64,000 nt of DNA from an uncultured Pelagibacteraceae bacterium (GTDB lineage Bacteria; Pseudomonadota; Alphaproteobacteria; Pelagibacterales; Pelagibacteraceae), in contig CACFZK010000002.1 of assembly GCA_902570785.1 (NCBI GenBank), positions 46,229 through 110,228 of the forward strand, written 5' to 3'. The notes under the pieces were generated by a model that worked only from the letters and a program-made list of their open reading frames with translations, made no database searches and was not told where the DNA came from. Shown here piece after piece: positions 1 through 8,707 of the stretch. The first letter of the stretch is position 1. Every line of letters begins with the position of its first letter. Position numbers and translations under genes: made by a program.

Positions 1-75
1 GCTAAAAAAATTATTAAAAAAGTTTTAGATAGACATCCTTTGCGGGAGTCACAGGCTAATGGAGAGATAACTTAA
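1..75 (+). CDS. C-terminal end of a coding region, probably penicillin-binding protein 2 (partial)
   Basis: An open frame enters the window at base 1 and runs 24 codons to a TAA at 73-75, ending in residues ESQANGEIT. The stop shares one base with the ATG of rodA, so the two are co-translated. In alphaproteobacteria the gene directly upstream of rodA is usually mrdA, the transpeptidase PBP2 that works with RodA in lateral wall synthesis. That identity is inferred from position only, because no catalytic motif is inside the window. Confidence 0.5.
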   Translation, partial: AKKIIKKVLDRHPLRESQANGEIT

Positions 76-1199
76 TGTTTAAGCAGGGCAGTATTCAGTC
101 ACACTTAAGTGTCAGAGATAAATTGTTTGCAATGGACTTCGTTTTGCTGAGTTGTATTATATTTTTGGGTTTAATTAGTTTTTTTGCAATGTACTCTACC
201 GACGGCGGTGAATTTGCTTATCACACCAAAAGTCATATTGTTAGGTTTTTTGTATTTTTCTTGTTATTTTTTGTAGTTTCATTTTTTAAAATAAGTTTTT
301 GGTATTCCACTAGCATTCCCATATATATTGGAATTCTAATTCTATTGATATTAGTAAAATATTTTGGCTTAACATCATCAGGCTCTCAAAGATGGTTAGA
401 TTTGTATTTTTTAAACTTACAGCCCTCAGAATTAATGAAAATTGGTTTGATACTATTTTTAGCTAATTATTATCACAGAATTTCATCGGGAGATGTAAAT
501 AGAATTGGATTTCTATTTAAGCCTCTTGTCGCTTTAATAATACCTTTTATACTAGTCGTAACCCAACCTGATCTTGGAACTGCTTTTCTGATTGGAGTTG
601 GTGGCTTCATTGTCATTTGGTTAGCAGGTGTTAAAATGAAATATTTTACTTACTTTGGTTTAATTTTGGTTTCATTAACTCCAATAGCAATTTCTTTTCT
701 AAAACCTTATCAAAAATCAAGAATTTTAACTTTTTTAGATCCGAGCAGGGATCCATTAGGTGCTGGCTATCAAATTACACAATCTAAGATTGCAATAGGA
801 TCTGGAGGTTTTTTTGGTAAAGGTTTTCTAAACGGGTCTCAAAGTTATCTCGATTACTTACCTGAGAAACATACTGATTTTATATTCACCCTATTTTCTG
901 AAGAGTTTGGTTTTTTTGGTTCTTCAATAGTTTTAGCACTATATGTAGTAATGACCATGAGGATCGTTTCAATTGGAAATATGGTTAGAGACACTTTTTC
1001 TAAACTTTATTGCTACAGTTTCGCTACAGCCTTTTTCATTTATGTGGCCGTAAATATGTGCATGGTTCTAGGCTTAATACCCATTGTGGGCGCACCTTTG
1101 CCTATATTATCTTATGGAGGGTCTTCAATGATGGCTATGATGCTGGGTTTAGGGATAGCCATGAGTTGTAAAATCCATAAAGATCAATCAATTAATTAG
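75..1199 (+). CDS. rodA: RodA, SEDS-family peptidoglycan glycosyltransferase
   Basis: Multi-pass inner-membrane protein of 374 residues, the usual RodA size, with about ten hydrophobic segments. SEDS proteins polymerise lipid II into glycan strands in the elongasome together with PBP2. The family signature PEKHTDFIF is present from about residue 263, and the C-terminal GAPLPILSYGGSS motif is intact. The ATG overlaps the upstream stop by one base and a GGAG ribosome site lies about ten bases before it. A bactofilin gene follows 44 bases downstream, giving a small cell-shape cluster. RodA is preferred over FtsW because no division genes flank it and the gene upstream looks like mrdA. Confidence 0.93.
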   Translation: MFKQGSIQSHLSVRDKLFAMDFVLLSCIIFLGLISFFAMYSTDGGEFAYHTKSHIVRFFVFFLLFFVVSFFKISFWYSTSIPIYIGILILLILVKYFGLTSSGSQRWLDLYFLNLQPSELMKIGLILFLANYYHRISSGDVNRIGFLFKPLVALIIPFILVVTQPDLGTAFLIGVGGFIVIWLAGVKMKYFTYFGLILVSLTPIAISFLKPYQKSRILTFLDPSRDPLGAGYQITQSKIAIGSGGFFGKGFLNGSQSYLDYLPEKHTDFIFTLFSEEFGFFGSSIVLALYVVMTMRIVSIGNMVRDTFSKLYCYSFATAFFIYVAVNMCMVLGLIPIVGAPLPILSYGGSSMMAMMLGLGIAMSCKIHKDQSIN

Positions 1200-1243
1200 T
1201 TGCTTTTTAAATAATAATTTGCTGAAATTAGTAAAATTATAAA

Positions 1244-1714
1244 ATGTTTGGATCAAAGAAAAAAGATACACCAAGACCGCTAAATGATAGTGGCAGATCG
1301 CAAGTGAGCGAAGCATTCTCTTTGGAGGGCACTCTAAGAACTTCAGGAGCGATAGATATTGCTGGATTAATTAAAGGGCCAGTTTTTGCAAATGATTTAA
1401 TTATAAAAGAGACGGGTTCAATAATTGGACCAGTTGAAGCAGATAAAGTTGAAATTTACGGACATCTTGAAGGAAAAATTTTAGCTAAATCAATAGTGAT
1501 TGGTAGTTCAGGAGTTGTCAAAGGAGATATTTTGTTTAGTGAGACTTTGAGAACCGAAGAGGGCGCAGATATAAATGGATATTTGAAGAAAACTGAAAGC
1601 ACAAGCATGGAAGCTGCTCAAAATGAATTCAAACTAGATACGATTGAGACAAGCGGTTCAAAAGAAAAAGAAAAATCTAAAAAAGGTCGTCCTAAAATAG
1701 TTGCTAGCAACTAA
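1244..1714 (+). CDS. Bactofilin (polymer-forming cytoskeletal protein)
   Basis: A 156-residue protein with the bactofilin layout: a short disordered N-terminus, a beta-helical core at about residues 22-120 with repeated hydrophobic/glycine turns (GLIKGPVFAND, ETGSIIGPVEADKVEIYGHLEGKI), and a charged Lys/Glu/Ser tail. Bactofilins self-assemble without nucleotide into membrane-associated filaments that position cell-wall enzymes. The gene follows rodA by 44 bases on the same strand, which supports a role in cell shape. There is no signal peptide. The start is the first ATG in frame. Bactofilin is a family-level call; the specific role is inferred. Confidence 0.9.
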   Translation: MFGSKKKDTPRPLNDSGRSQVSEAFSLEGTLRTSGAIDIAGLIKGPVFANDLIIKETGSIIGPVEADKVEIYGHLEGKILAKSIVIGSSGVVKGDILFSETLRTEEGADINGYLKKTESTSMEAAQNEFKLDTIETSGSKEKEKSKKGRPKIVASN

Positions 1715-1773
1715 ATAAAAGCAGTACAATCTATCACAGTTAAATCACTAAGCTTTTGATTTAAAATAGATTT

Positions 1774-3021
1774 ATGTCAGATAAAACATGTTCATCAGTG
1801 GGAATTGTTGGAGCTGGTATCCAAGGAGTTTGTACAGGTCTTCAATTGCTTAAAAAAAATATTCCTACCACAATATTTGATCAAAACGATCCAGGTTCTA
1901 TGGCCTCATATGGGAATGCGGGTCACTTTTCGCCATATGCTGTTGTGCAATTGAATAGACCAGATATTTTATATGATGTTCCTAAAATGCTTCTCACTTC
2001 CTCAGGACCTTTGGCACTCAAATGGAATTATATTCCAAAAATGCTTCCATGGATTTTTCAGTATTTGAAAAATTGTAATCAAAAATCCATGTTGCATACC
2101 GCAAAGTACATGAACCAAATTTTATGTCTTTCAATGGATGCTTATCAAGAAATTTTTCAAGAAATAGATATAACAAATTTAGTCGAACAGAAGGGTATTA
2201 TTTATGTTTGGACAAATAAAAATCTTAAAAGCAGGGAGATGGAGATTAAAATAAGAAAGGATTTAGGCGTAGAACAAAAAATATTAACTGTAAAAGAAAT
2301 TCTAGATTTGGAACCTAACTTAAAACCGGTTTTTTCAGGCGGATGCTTTTATGATTATGCATACCACGCGAAAGACCCCGGGGGTATAACAAAAAAAATA
2401 TTTGAACTTTTTTTAAAGCGTGGAGGAAAATTTATTAAACAAGATGTTAAATCTGTTAACCAAACAGGAACAAATAAAACAATTATTAAAACCGATGAAA
2501 AAGATTATGAGTTTGAAAAATCAGTTATTGCCTGCGGTGCATTCTCAAAAAAATTCACAGATCAATTAGGAGAAAAAATTCCACTTGATACAGAAAGGGG
2601 TTATCATGTTCATTTTAAAGGTATGGAAAATTTATTGAGTAGACCTGTTATTTTTTTAGATAGAGGTTTCGGTTTAACACCTATGAACCAAGGCCTCCGA
2701 GCTGTTGGCACAGTAGAGTTAGGTGGACTAAAAAATCCATTATCAAAAAAACGAATTCAATATATTGTTAATTGTGCCAAAGAACTTCTGCCACAACTAG
2801 GACATCACAATGATGAATGGTTAGGGTTCAGACCAACTCTACCAGATTTTTTACCAGTGATTGGTCCTTCAAAAAATAACCAAAATATTATTTATGCTTT
2901 TGGCCATCATCATCTTGGCTGGACTCTTGGAGCAATAACAGGAAAAATTGTTTCTGGGATTTTAGCAAATGAAAAAACTAATCTAGATTTATCTCCTTAT
3001 AATTCTTTAAGGTTCAGTTAA
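1774..3021 (+). CDS. DadA-like FAD-dependent amino acid dehydrogenase / oxidoreductase
   Basis: A 415-residue flavoprotein of the D-amino-acid oxidase fold. The N-terminal dinucleotide-binding motif GAGIQG is at residues 13-18, and the FAD-contacting segment near the C-terminus reads GFRPTLPDFLPVIGPS. The architecture and length match DadA, which oxidatively deaminates D-amino acids and passes electrons to the quinone pool. The exact substrate cannot be read from sequence: related enzymes act on D-amino acids, hydroxyproline or opine-type imino acids. The stop shares one base with the next gene, a D-2-hydroxyacid dehydrogenase, so the two are probably co-expressed and may act on a linked substrate. 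Confidence 0.75.
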   Translation: MSDKTCSSVGIVGAGIQGVCTGLQLLKKNIPTTIFDQNDPGSMASYGNAGHFSPYAVVQLNRPDILYDVPKMLLTSSGPLALKWNYIPKMLPWIFQYLKNCNQKSMLHTAKYMNQILCLSMDAYQEIFQEIDITNLVEQKGIIYVWTNKNLKSREMEIKIRKDLGVEQKILTVKEILDLEPNLKPVFSGGCFYDYAYHAKDPGGITKKIFELFLKRGGKFIKQDVKSVNQTGTNKTIIKTDEKDYEFEKSVIACGAFSKKFTDQLGEKIPLDTERGYHVHFKGMENLLSRPVIFLDRGFGLTPMNQGLRAVGTVELGGLKNPLSKKRIQYIVNCAKELLPQLGHHNDEWLGFRPTLPDFLPVIGPSKNNQNIIYAFGHHHLGWTLGAITGKIVSGILANEKTNLDLSPYNSLRFS

Positions 3022-3968
3022 TGATAAACGTCGCTGTATTAGATGATTATCAGAATGTTTTTAAAGAATTTGTTGATATAGAGAAACACAAAAAAAAATA
3101 TTCTTTTAAAATCTTTACAAATCCTTTCCAAAATGAAGATGAAGCAATTCTAGAATTAGAAAATTTTGATGCAATATTTGCCATGAGAGAAAGAACAAAA
3201 ATATCTAAATCATTAATATCTGGCTTGAAAAACTTAAAATATATAATGACAAGTGGTATGAGAAATAAAGCTATAGATTTGGAAGAGGCCAAGAAAAGAA
3301 ATATTATTGTTTGTGGAACCGAAATTAATTCTAATCCGACTGCTGAAATAACTTGGGCTTTAATTCTTGGTTTAATGAGAAACATGAAACAGGAAGTAGA
3401 CAATATGTTTCAAGGATATTGGCAGACTACTATTGGTCTTGAGCTTAAAGGAAAAATCTTAGGAATAATTGGATTGGGAAAAATAGGATCTCAAGTAGCA
3501 AAAATTGGCAAAGCTTTTGGAATGCAAGTTGTTGCTTGGAGTGAAAATCTTGATCTTTCTAACGCTAATAAACTTGGAGTACTGCCAATAAGTAAAGACG
3601 AATTATTCAAACAATCAGACATCATTTCATTACATGTAGTCTTAGGAGATAGATACAAAAATTTAATTTCAGAGAAAGAATTTAAACAGATGAAAAAGTC
3701 CTCATTCTTAATTAATACATCTAGAGGTCCAATAATTAACGAAAAAGATTTGGTTAAAGCCCTAGAAGACGATGTTATTGCCGGAGCAGGACTGGACGTT
3801 TACGATATCGAACCACTGCCTCAAGATCATAAACTTAGATTTTTACCCAATGCATTGTTACTACCCCACCTTGGTTATGTAACTGAGGAAAACTATTCTA
3901 TTTTTTTTGGTCAAATGATTGAAAACCTTGATGCTTGTCTTACAGGAAAGCCAAAAAGACGGTTATAA
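3021..3968 (+). CDS. D-2-hydroxyacid dehydrogenase (NAD(P)-dependent)
   Basis: 315 residues with a standard D-2-hydroxyacid dehydrogenase plan. An N-terminal catalytic half surrounds a Rossmann domain with GLGKIG at 151-156. The catalytic triad residues are visible as R235 (NTSRGP), E264 (DIEPLP) and H283 (PHLGYV). Such enzymes interconvert 2-oxo acids and D-2-hydroxy acids (glycerate, lactate, phosphoglycerate-like substrates). There is no C-terminal ACT domain, so it is not a regulated SerA of the long type. It overlaps the DadA-like gene by one base. A plausible but unproven pairing is that the flavoprotein makes a 2-oxo acid that this enzyme reduces. Confidence 0.85.
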   Translation: MINVAVLDDYQNVFKEFVDIEKHKKKYSFKIFTNPFQNEDEAILELENFDAIFAMRERTKISKSLISGLKNLKYIMTSGMRNKAIDLEEAKKRNIIVCGTEINSNPTAEITWALILGLMRNMKQEVDNMFQGYWQTTIGLELKGKILGIIGLGKIGSQVAKIGKAFGMQVVAWSENLDLSNANKLGVLPISKDELFKQSDIISLHVVLGDRYKNLISEKEFKQMKKSSFLINTSRGPIINEKDLVKALEDDVIAGAGLDVYDIEPLPQDHKLRFLPNALLLPHLGYVTEENYSIFFGQMIENLDACLTGKPKRRL

Positions 3969-4055
3969 TTAAGGTAACTATAAGTTGTATTTTTGATCGT
4001 AATTTAAGTATATTTATCCACAGTTTTGTGTTTGATTCGTTTTTGAGAGGAAGAG

Positions 4056-4388
4056 ATGAAAAGAATACTTGTTTTATTTTTTTTTGGTTTATTTTTAACT
4101 GGTTGTTACTCCAGCTCATTAAATATGGTTGGTCCTGCAACAGGAGTAGCTTCTGGAAAAGTTACTGAGTCTGCTTTAAGCAGTTCATTTAATTATGCGG
4201 TAAAAAAACAAACAGGTAAAACGGCAACTGAACACATCCTGAGCGATAGTCATAATAGAAAAATTGCACAAACTAAAGCTAAGATTAATCCTTGTAAAAC
4301 AAACGAGTCTCTATGTGCAATGCTAAAAACCAGAGTTAATCAGATGCAAAAAAAACTTAACGGGAAAAATCTACAAGCTAAAAACTAA
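4056..4388 (+). CDS. Small lipoprotein of unknown function (paralogue of the next gene)
   Basis: 110 residues. A short Lys/Arg plus hydrophobic leader ends in the lipobox LTGC with C17 as the lipidated residue, so the product should be anchored in a membrane. The mature N-terminal part carries GPATGVASGKVTESALSSS followed by QTGKTATEHIL, a Gly/Ala-rich small-residue patch followed by a polar Lys-rich tail. The downstream gene repeats both the lipobox position and this patch. An AGAGGAAGAG ribosome site directly precedes the ATG. I do not recognise the family, and no enzyme motif is visible. Confidence 0.7.
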   Translation: MKRILVLFFFGLFLTGCYSSSLNMVGPATGVASGKVTESALSSSFNYAVKKQTGKTATEHILSDSHNRKIAQTKAKINPCKTNESLCAMLKTRVNQMQKKLNGKNLQAKN

Positions 4389-4488
4389 AATTTAAATTCA
4401 ACCCCAGGTTTTCCTTTACCCAAACATTTTATTCACAGCATCAAAGATAAACTTTTAAAAAACTAAACATGTGCTAAGTCAACTACAC

Positions 4489-4890
4489 ATGAAACGTATA
4501 GCTTTTTTGATTCTATCAACATTTCTTCTTATGGGTTGCTACCAGACTTCCCTTTCTCACATGTTAGGACCTGCGGCAGGTGTGTCCCAAGGTAGAATAG
4601 CTCAATCAGCTATATCAAGTGGAATAAGTTATGGTGTAAAAAATCAAACTGGAAAATACCCAATTGAACACATATTTAAACGTGAAAAAAATAAGATAGC
4701 AAAAAAAATTGATCTAATTGAGAAAGAGGTAGTAGAAAAATCAATTTATGTAAAAAATACACTAGTTGACAAAAAAGACGCTACTAAAACAAAATGGGTA
4801 TTGCATCTAAAAGAGATTAAAAATGTAAAAAATCAAGAAGCATTTCCTGCAAACAAACCTAGATATTCATACTGGTCTAAGGCAAAATAG
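4489..4890 (+). CDS. Small lipoprotein of unknown function (paralogue of the previous gene)
   Basis: 133 residues from the ATG at 4489. An in-frame ATG 18 bases earlier exists, but the 4489 start puts the lipobox Cys (LLMGC) at position 17, exactly as in its upstream neighbour. The mature start GPAAGVSQGRIAQSAISSG and the following NQTGKYPIEHIF align with the neighbour's patch. The tail is longer, Lys-rich and divergent. The two genes look like a local duplication separated by about 100 bases. Function is unknown; an envelope structural role is only a guess. Confidence 0.7.
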   Translation: MKRIAFLILSTFLLMGCYQTSLSHMLGPAAGVSQGRIAQSAISSGISYGVKNQTGKYPIEHIFKREKNKIAKKIDLIEKEVVEKSIYVKNTLVDKKDATKTKWVLHLKEIKNVKNQEAFPANKPRYSYWSKAK

Positions 4891-4938
4891 TCTATTTTAA
4901 TCGTTTAAATATCTTTATAGTTATCATATTCTTTAAAA

Positions 4939-7371
4939 ATGAAATCAAAAGCCAAAGTTGTTGTAGTAGGTGGAGGCGCAGTAGGGGTTAGCACACTTTA
5001 CCATTTAGCTAAAAAAGGTTGGTCCGATGTTGTTTTAGTTGAAAGAAAAGAACTTACTTCTGGATCAACTTGGCATGCTGCTGGTCTTTTACCTCTTTTT
5101 AATATGAGTTATTCAGTAGGACAACTTCATAGATATGCGGTTCAATTATATAAATCTTTAGAAAAAGAAACAGGGAAGAAAGTTGGTTTTAGTGTCGTAT
5201 CAAATATTCGGTTGGCACAAACAAATGATAGAATGGATGAGTATCACCAGTATGCTGGTGTTGCGAAAACAATTGGCGTAAAAGTAAAATTTTTAAAACC
5301 AGAGCAGGTAAAAGAAATTTGGCCTTTGTGTAATATCGAAGGCTTAGTTGGAGCAATACAACATCCAGAAGATGGATATATTCAGCCAGCGGATCTTACT
5401 CAAGCATTAGCTACAGGCGCAAGAAATCATGGAGCAGAAATTTATAGAAACACAACAGTTACAGGAATTAAACAAACAAAAGATGGCTGGACTGTAGAAA
5501 CAGATAAAGGAGCGATTTCTTGTGAACATGTTGTCTCTTGTAGTGGAAACTTTGCAAGACAAACAGGACAAATGGTTGGTATTGAAATCCCGGCAATACC
5601 TGTTGAGCACCAATACATTGTTACAGAACCTCACCCAGAAGTTCAAAAAAGACAAAAAGAAAAAAAACCAGAGATGGGGGTTTTAAGAGATAGTGACAAT
5701 TCATGGTACATGAGAGAAGAAGCGGGCGGATTTATTCTAGGTCCTTATGAAAAAGGCGCACCTTGTTGTTATGTAGACGGCCCATCAAAAGATAGTGAAT
5801 ATGAATTATTTCAAGAAGATTTAGATAGATTAGCACCACACATTGAAGGTGCAATAAAAAGAGTTCCTGCATTTGGTGAGGTTGGAGTTAAAAAAGTTTA
5901 TAACGGTGCAATTTGTTATACACCCGACGGAAGTCCATTAGTTGGACCTGCGTGGGGACTTAAAAACTTTTGGATTAACGACGGACATAGTTTTGGAATT
6001 ACAGCAGCAGGCGGAGCGGGTTGGCAATTAGCCGAGTGGATAATAGACGGTGAGCCAACAATTGATATGCTTGGTGTTGATCCACGAAGATTTGGATCTT
6101 ATGTAACTAAATCTTATTTAATGGAAAAAAACGAAGAAGCCTATGCAAATGTTTTTACAGTTCACTATCCAGACGAAGAAAGAGAAGCTGGAAGACCATT
6201 AAGGCAAGCGCCTTGTTATGATCGATTAAAAAAACTCGGTGCTGTATTTGGCCAAAAGTTTGGATGGGAAAGGGCAAACTTTTTTGCAACTGATGGAGAG
6301 AAACAAGAGGATGATTGGTCATTTAGAAGATCAAATTGGTTTAAAAGTGTCGAGAAAGAATGCAAGAACGTAAAAGAAAATGTAGGACTATTAGACATGT
6401 CTGCATTTGGCAAGTGCAGAATAAAAGGGCCGGGAGCTGAAGAATTTTTAGACAAACTAGTAGCAAACAAACTTCCTAAAAAAATTGGCAGAATTAATTT
6501 ATGTCACGCACTTAATACAAAAGGCGGGGTGCATTCTGAATTTACAATAATGAGAGAGGCTGTAGATAGTTTTTATCTTGTTTCGGCTGGTGCTTACCAA
6601 AGATTAGATCATGATTGGATCCATAAATGGATGCCTAAAGACGGAACGGTACAATATGAAAACTTAACTAACAGTATGGGAGTGCTTGTTGTATCAGGTC
6701 CAAAAGCAAGACAACTAATGCAAAAAGTATCTAAAACAGATTTTTCAAATGAAAAATTTAAATGGCTGAGTGCACAAAATATTAACATTGGTTTAGCACC
6801 TTGTAATGCTATGAGGGTAAATTTTGTTGGCGAACTTGGTTGGGAATTACATCATCCAATTGAATACCAAAATCATATTTTTGATAAACTTATGGAAGCT
6901 GGAAAAGAATTTAATCTTAAACCATATGGTATCAGAGCAATGAATAGTCTAAGAGTTGAAAAATCCTACAAACTTGTTGGAACAGAACTTTCAATTGAAT
7001 ATGCTCCATACGAGTCAGGTTTAGATAGATTTATTCATCCTAATAAAGGAGATTTTATTGGACGTGCGGCACTGGATCAATGGAGAGCAAAAGGTTTTTC
7101 AAATAAATTGGTAACTATGGAAATTCACGGAGTTTCAGATGCCGATGTACTTGGGAACAATCCAATTTACGAAAATGGATCCGTAATAGGAAGAGCAACA
7201 GGCGGAGATTATGGTTTCAGATTAAAAAAATCGATCGCTTTAGGAATGGTCAAACCTGAATATGCAAAAGTTGGGCAAAAACTTAAAATAGATATTCTAG
7301 GTAAAATGCATGAAGTTTCTATTATTGAAGACTCTCCCTACGATTCTGAAAATAAATTACTAAGAGCATAA
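4939..7371 (+). CDS. Dimethylglycine dehydrogenase-type flavoprotein (DAO + GcvT domains)
   Basis: 810 residues. An N-terminal FAD-binding oxidase domain starts with VVGGGAVG, and SGSTWHAAG places His46 where mammalian dimethylglycine and sarcosine dehydrogenases attach FAD covalently. From about residue 430 the C-terminal half is a GcvT-like folate-binding module ending in the beta-barrel domain. The family demethylates N,N-dimethylglycine (or sarcosine), passing the methyl group to tetrahydrofolate as 5,10-methylene-THF and electrons to ETF. The downstream etfB, etfA and ETF-QO genes fit this exactly. Sarcosine specificity is an alternative, but a separate heterotetrameric sarcosine oxidase at 15.5-20.8 kb makes dimethylglycine the likelier substrate. 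Confidence 0.85.
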   Translation: MKSKAKVVVVGGGAVGVSTLYHLAKKGWSDVVLVERKELTSGSTWHAAGLLPLFNMSYSVGQLHRYAVQLYKSLEKETGKKVGFSVVSNIRLAQTNDRMDEYHQYAGVAKTIGVKVKFLKPEQVKEIWPLCNIEGLVGAIQHPEDGYIQPADLTQALATGARNHGAEIYRNTTVTGIKQTKDGWTVETDKGAISCEHVVSCSGNFARQTGQMVGIEIPAIPVEHQYIVTEPHPEVQKRQKEKKPEMGVLRDSDNSWYMREEAGGFILGPYEKGAPCCYVDGPSKDSEYELFQEDLDRLAPHIEGAIKRVPAFGEVGVKKVYNGAICYTPDGSPLVGPAWGLKNFWINDGHSFGITAAGGAGWQLAEWIIDGEPTIDMLGVDPRRFGSYVTKSYLMEKNEEAYANVFTVHYPDEEREAGRPLRQAPCYDRLKKLGAVFGQKFGWERANFFATDGEKQEDDWSFRRSNWFKSVEKECKNVKENVGLLDMSAFGKCRIKGPGAEEFLDKLVANKLPKKIGRINLCHALNTKGGVHSEFTIMREAVDSFYLVSAGAYQRLDHDWIHKWMPKDGTVQYENLTNSMGVLVVSGPKARQLMQKVSKTDFSNEKFKWLSAQNINIGLAPCNAMRVNFVGELGWELHHPIEYQNHIFDKLMEAGKEFNLKPYGIRAMNSLRVEKSYKLVGTELSIEYAPYESGLDRFIHPNKGDFIGRAALDQWRAKGFSNKLVTMEIHGVSDADVLGNNPIYENGSVIGRATGGDYGFRLKKSIALGMVKPEYAKVGQKLKIDILGKMHEVSIIEDSPYDSENKLLRA

Positions 7372-7961
7372 TGAAAAAGTTAATATTAATCTGCCTAATA
7401 TTGGCTTTACCAAAAATATCTTTTGCAAACGAAAGATCTATTCCATTAGAATTATTTACTGCAAAGGAAAGACAACACAGCGGTAAACTCAAAGTCACTG
7501 GCCCTATGGATTGGAAAAATAAAAGAACTGGTGAAGTATACCAAGTTTACGAGAGAAAAAGAGGTTCAAAGATCCAATTATTTACAAAAACAAATAACGG
7601 TCAGTGTTTAGGAAGAGTAATGGATAGTAGATATGAAAAAAGAGGATTAGTTTATATAAAAAATGGCTGTAAATTTCCTTTAGGAAATTGGAAAGAGGGT
7701 GAGAAAAGAGAATTTATATCTACTTATTTTTATAATAATAAAAGCAGAGATTATAAGAAGACTATCACAATAAAAAAAATCGGTAATGAAAAAAAATGCT
7801 TAACATTTAGATGGTCAAAAGCTAAATTAGATGGGAAAATGATTGATGATAATAGCTATACATATTGCCCAAAAAAAGGTTTTACAAAGATAGTATCGCA
7901 TAAATCTGGAAAAATGAGCATGACAATATCAGGAAACATAAAATCTACAGGCACCAAATGA
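7371..7961 (+). CDS. Exported hypothetical protein inside the DMGDH-ETF operon
   Basis: 196 residues with a clear signal peptide ([14 protein letters not shown]...SFAN, cleavage near residue 20). The mature part is Lys-rich, beta-prone and has four spaced Cys residues (GQCLG, GCKF, KCLTF, YCPK) that could form disulfides in the periplasm. No known domain is recognised. The ATG shares one base with the dehydrogenase stop, and the gene end overlaps etfB by four bases (ATGA), so it is locked by translational coupling inside a flavin electron-transfer operon. Why a periplasmic protein sits there is unexplained. Confidence 0.75.
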   Translation: MKKLILICLILALPKISFANERSIPLELFTAKERQHSGKLKVTGPMDWKNKRTGEVYQVYERKRGSKIQLFTKTNNGQCLGRVMDSRYEKRGLVYIKNGCKFPLGNWKEGEKREFISTYFYNNKSRDYKKTITIKKIGNEKKCLTFRWSKAKLDGKMIDDNSYTYCPKKGFTKIVSHKSGKMSMTISGNIKSTGTK

Positions 7962-8707
7962 AAATATTAGTCGCTGTTAAAAGAGTTATTGATTACAACG
8001 TTCAGATAAGAGTCAAAGAGGACGGCTCTGGAGTTCATACAGACAATGTAAAAATGTCAACTAATCCACCAGATGATAATGCAACTGAAGAGTCAGTTAA
8101 ATTAAAAGAGTCTGGAAAAGTAAAAGAGATTGTAGCAATAACAATTGGTGAAGAAAAAGCACAAGAAACAGTTCGTAAAGCTTTAGCAGTGGGTGCTGAT
8201 AGAGGAATTCACGTTAAAGCAGATAGTTATATTGAACCACTAGGTATAGCGAAAATCTTAAAAAAAGTAGTTGAGAAAGAAAAACCAGATATGGTTTTTT
8301 TAGGTAAGCAAGCAATCGATGATGATTGTAATCAAACAGGCCAAATGCTTGCAGCGATGTTGAATTGGCCTCAAGCAACTTTTAGTTCAAAAGTAACTTT
8401 AAAAGATAAAAGCATGGAAATTGTAAGAGAAATTGACGAAGGTTTAGAAACAGTTGAGGTAAATCTACCAGCAGTGGTTACTTGCGATCTAAGACTTAAT
8501 GAACCTCGATATGCCTCTTTACCAAATATTATGAAAGCTAAAAAAAAACCAATTGAACAAATAGCTGCTAAAGATTTAGGCGTAGATATTGCAAATAGAG
8601 TTCAGCAATTAAAAGTAGAGGAACCACCAAAAAGAAAAGCAGGAATTAAAGTTGCAAATGTAGCAGAATTAGTAAGTAAACTTAAAAATGAGGCGAAGGT
8701 AATTTAA
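7958..8707 (+). CDS. etfB: Electron transfer flavoprotein beta subunit
   Basis: 249 residues, the normal EtfB length. It opens [19 protein letters not shown], typical of the family, and contains the AMP-site region [17 protein letters not shown] followed by the signature segment of the last third ([21 protein letters not shown] read in two parts). Together with EtfA it binds FAD and AMP, accepts electrons from the upstream dehydrogenase in the cytoplasm and hands them to ETF-QO. It starts four bases inside the previous gene and ends overlapping etfA by one base. Confidence 0.96.
   Translation: MKILVAVKRVIDYNVQIRVKEDGSGVHTDNVKMSTNPPDDNATEESVKLKESGKVKEIVAITIGEEKAQETVRKALAVGADRGIHVKADSYIEPLGIAKILKKVVEKEKPDMVFLGKQAIDDDCNQTGQMLAAMLNWPQATFSSKVTLKDKSMEIVREIDEGLETVEVNLPAVVTCDLRLNEPRYASLPNIMKAKKKPIEQIAAKDLGVDIANRVQQLKVEEPPKRKAGIKVANVAELVSKLKNEAKVI

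Noticed and set aside
4389..4470. Possible extra small gene between the two lipoproteins
   Set aside because: No open frame with a ribosome site; AT-rich spacer without a hairpin.
5407..5655. Minus-strand open frame of 82 codons inside the dimethylglycine dehydrogenase gene
   Set aside because: It lies wholly within a well-supported gene on the other strand, has no recognisable motif and a Cys/Ser/Phe-rich composition typical of an antisense shadow.
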